A DNA stretch of 64,000 nucleotides, from assembly GCF_900111145.1 (NCBI RefSeq), contig NZ_FOIR01000003.1:124001-188000 (forward strand), read 5' to 3'. Positions 63,599 through 64,000 of the stretch are shown here, one piece after another (positions within the stretch are counted from its first letter, which is position 1; each line of letters starts with the position of its first letter). Below the pieces are notes generated by a model. That model was not told the DNA's origin, searched no databases, and saw only the letters and a program-made list of their open reading frames with translations. This DNA comes from Roseivirga pacifica. Its GTDB lineage: Bacteria; Bacteroidota; Bacteroidia; Cytophagales; Cyclobacteriaceae. The position numbers and the translations under genes were made by a program.

Positions 63599-64000
63599 AA
63601 TACAGTTTTCCTCTTAACTGAAATAATGGTTAGGCACCACAAATCTGATAGTTGAGTTTCCTTTTTAGTTGAGGTGCACCATTCCATTTTAGCACTTAAC
63701 CACACGCTTAGCTAAGTACCGCACTTGGGTAACATTGCGTTAAACTACATAAAGATTTGGTAAGAAACCAAGCAGGCAGTTTTACATGTATATACTGATA
63801 ATGGACGGTCTTATGTAAAAATAAAAACCATGGAACTCTCTAAAAATAAAAAACTAGAAAGGGCGATAAACAGAGCGCTCTACCAAATAATATTTTGAAG
63901 AATAAATTTCATCAAATGTCATTCAAGCAAGAAAGCACAAGTTATTACTATATATCCCAATCATCATTTATCTGGGCAATGGCATGATGGGCCGTTAGAT
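63599..64000. other. Intergenic region at the right edge
   Basis: This 402-bp stretch upstream of the ECF sigma gene has no convincing coding frame. The longest open frame I checked (63830-63898, 22 codons) lacks support. It must contain the sigma-gene promoter on the minus strand, but I could not identify a clear -7/-33 pair. No RNA gene, repeat or palindrome stood out. Confidence 0.5.

Noticed and set aside
63830-63898. 22-codon open frame at the right edge
   Set aside because: Too short, without homology or a clear ribosome-binding site.

Overview
This window looks like chromosomal DNA of a free-living Bacteroidota, most likely a marine Cytophagales-type organism (Roseivirga/Fulvivirga-like; the placement is my inference). 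The evidence is a SusC/SusD pair with ECF sigma and FecR genes, many lipoproteins with SusD-style signal peptides, TPR-containing HisKA_3 kinases, DUF2490, DUF4374 and HAEPLYID-type outer-membrane proteins, YwqK/MORN and FISUMP modules, and promoters of the Bacteroidota type (TAnnTTTG). I found no rRNA, tRNA, CRISPR, transposase or phage genes.

1-10.5 kb: small soluble enzymes (YdeI-like, VOC, Ntn-hydrolase, MBL-fold), two Crp/Fnr-type regulators, and a tight minus-strand operon DJ-1/PfpI - MFS exporter - LLM flavin oxidoreductase - aldo/keto reductase that looks like a reactive-electrophile response. It is followed by an overlapping HipA-like kinase/DUF3037 pair. 10.7-21.2 kb: an accessory stretch with an LRR lipoprotein, a DUF2490 protein, a protein with an eCIS-type N-terminal leader and a possible nuclease-like core, a cyclase, the end of histidine catabolism (HutG-type deformylase and HutF), a serine hydrolase and a methyltransferase. 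21.2-26.3 kb: a minus-strand iron-uptake operon (TonB-dependent receptor, DUF4374, PepSY) with a promoter flanked by two palindromic operators.

26.5-37.8 kb: DsbA-like protein, then a small-protein/HAEPLYID/OmpR-type two-component/Usp-like/lipocalin-like/DUF1275 cluster. Its intergenic regions carry pairs of ATTCTAAT-like direct repeats spaced 11 bp. At three promoters the second repeat lies exactly 40 bp from a -7-like element. This looks like the regulon of the local response regulator and includes a possible small RNA. Then come a GH5-like lipoprotein, a GNAT enzyme and TrkH/TrkA potassium uptake.

37.8-50.8 kb: a large BNR/sortilin-type secreted protein, a GNAT enzyme, a YwqK-repeat protein with a periplasmic TonB_C protein, an orphan 4HB-sensor-like membrane protein, a divergent diacylglycerol kinase / phosphatidate phosphatase pair, and a NarL-type response regulator with a TPR histidine kinase. 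51.0-56.7 kb: four exported proteins of mostly unknown function; two share a duplicated 43-bp leader and three share a CTCAAAGCA box next to the start codon. 56.7-63.6 kb: a minus-strand ECF sigma / FecR / SusC (with STN domain) / SusD locus without attached enzymes.
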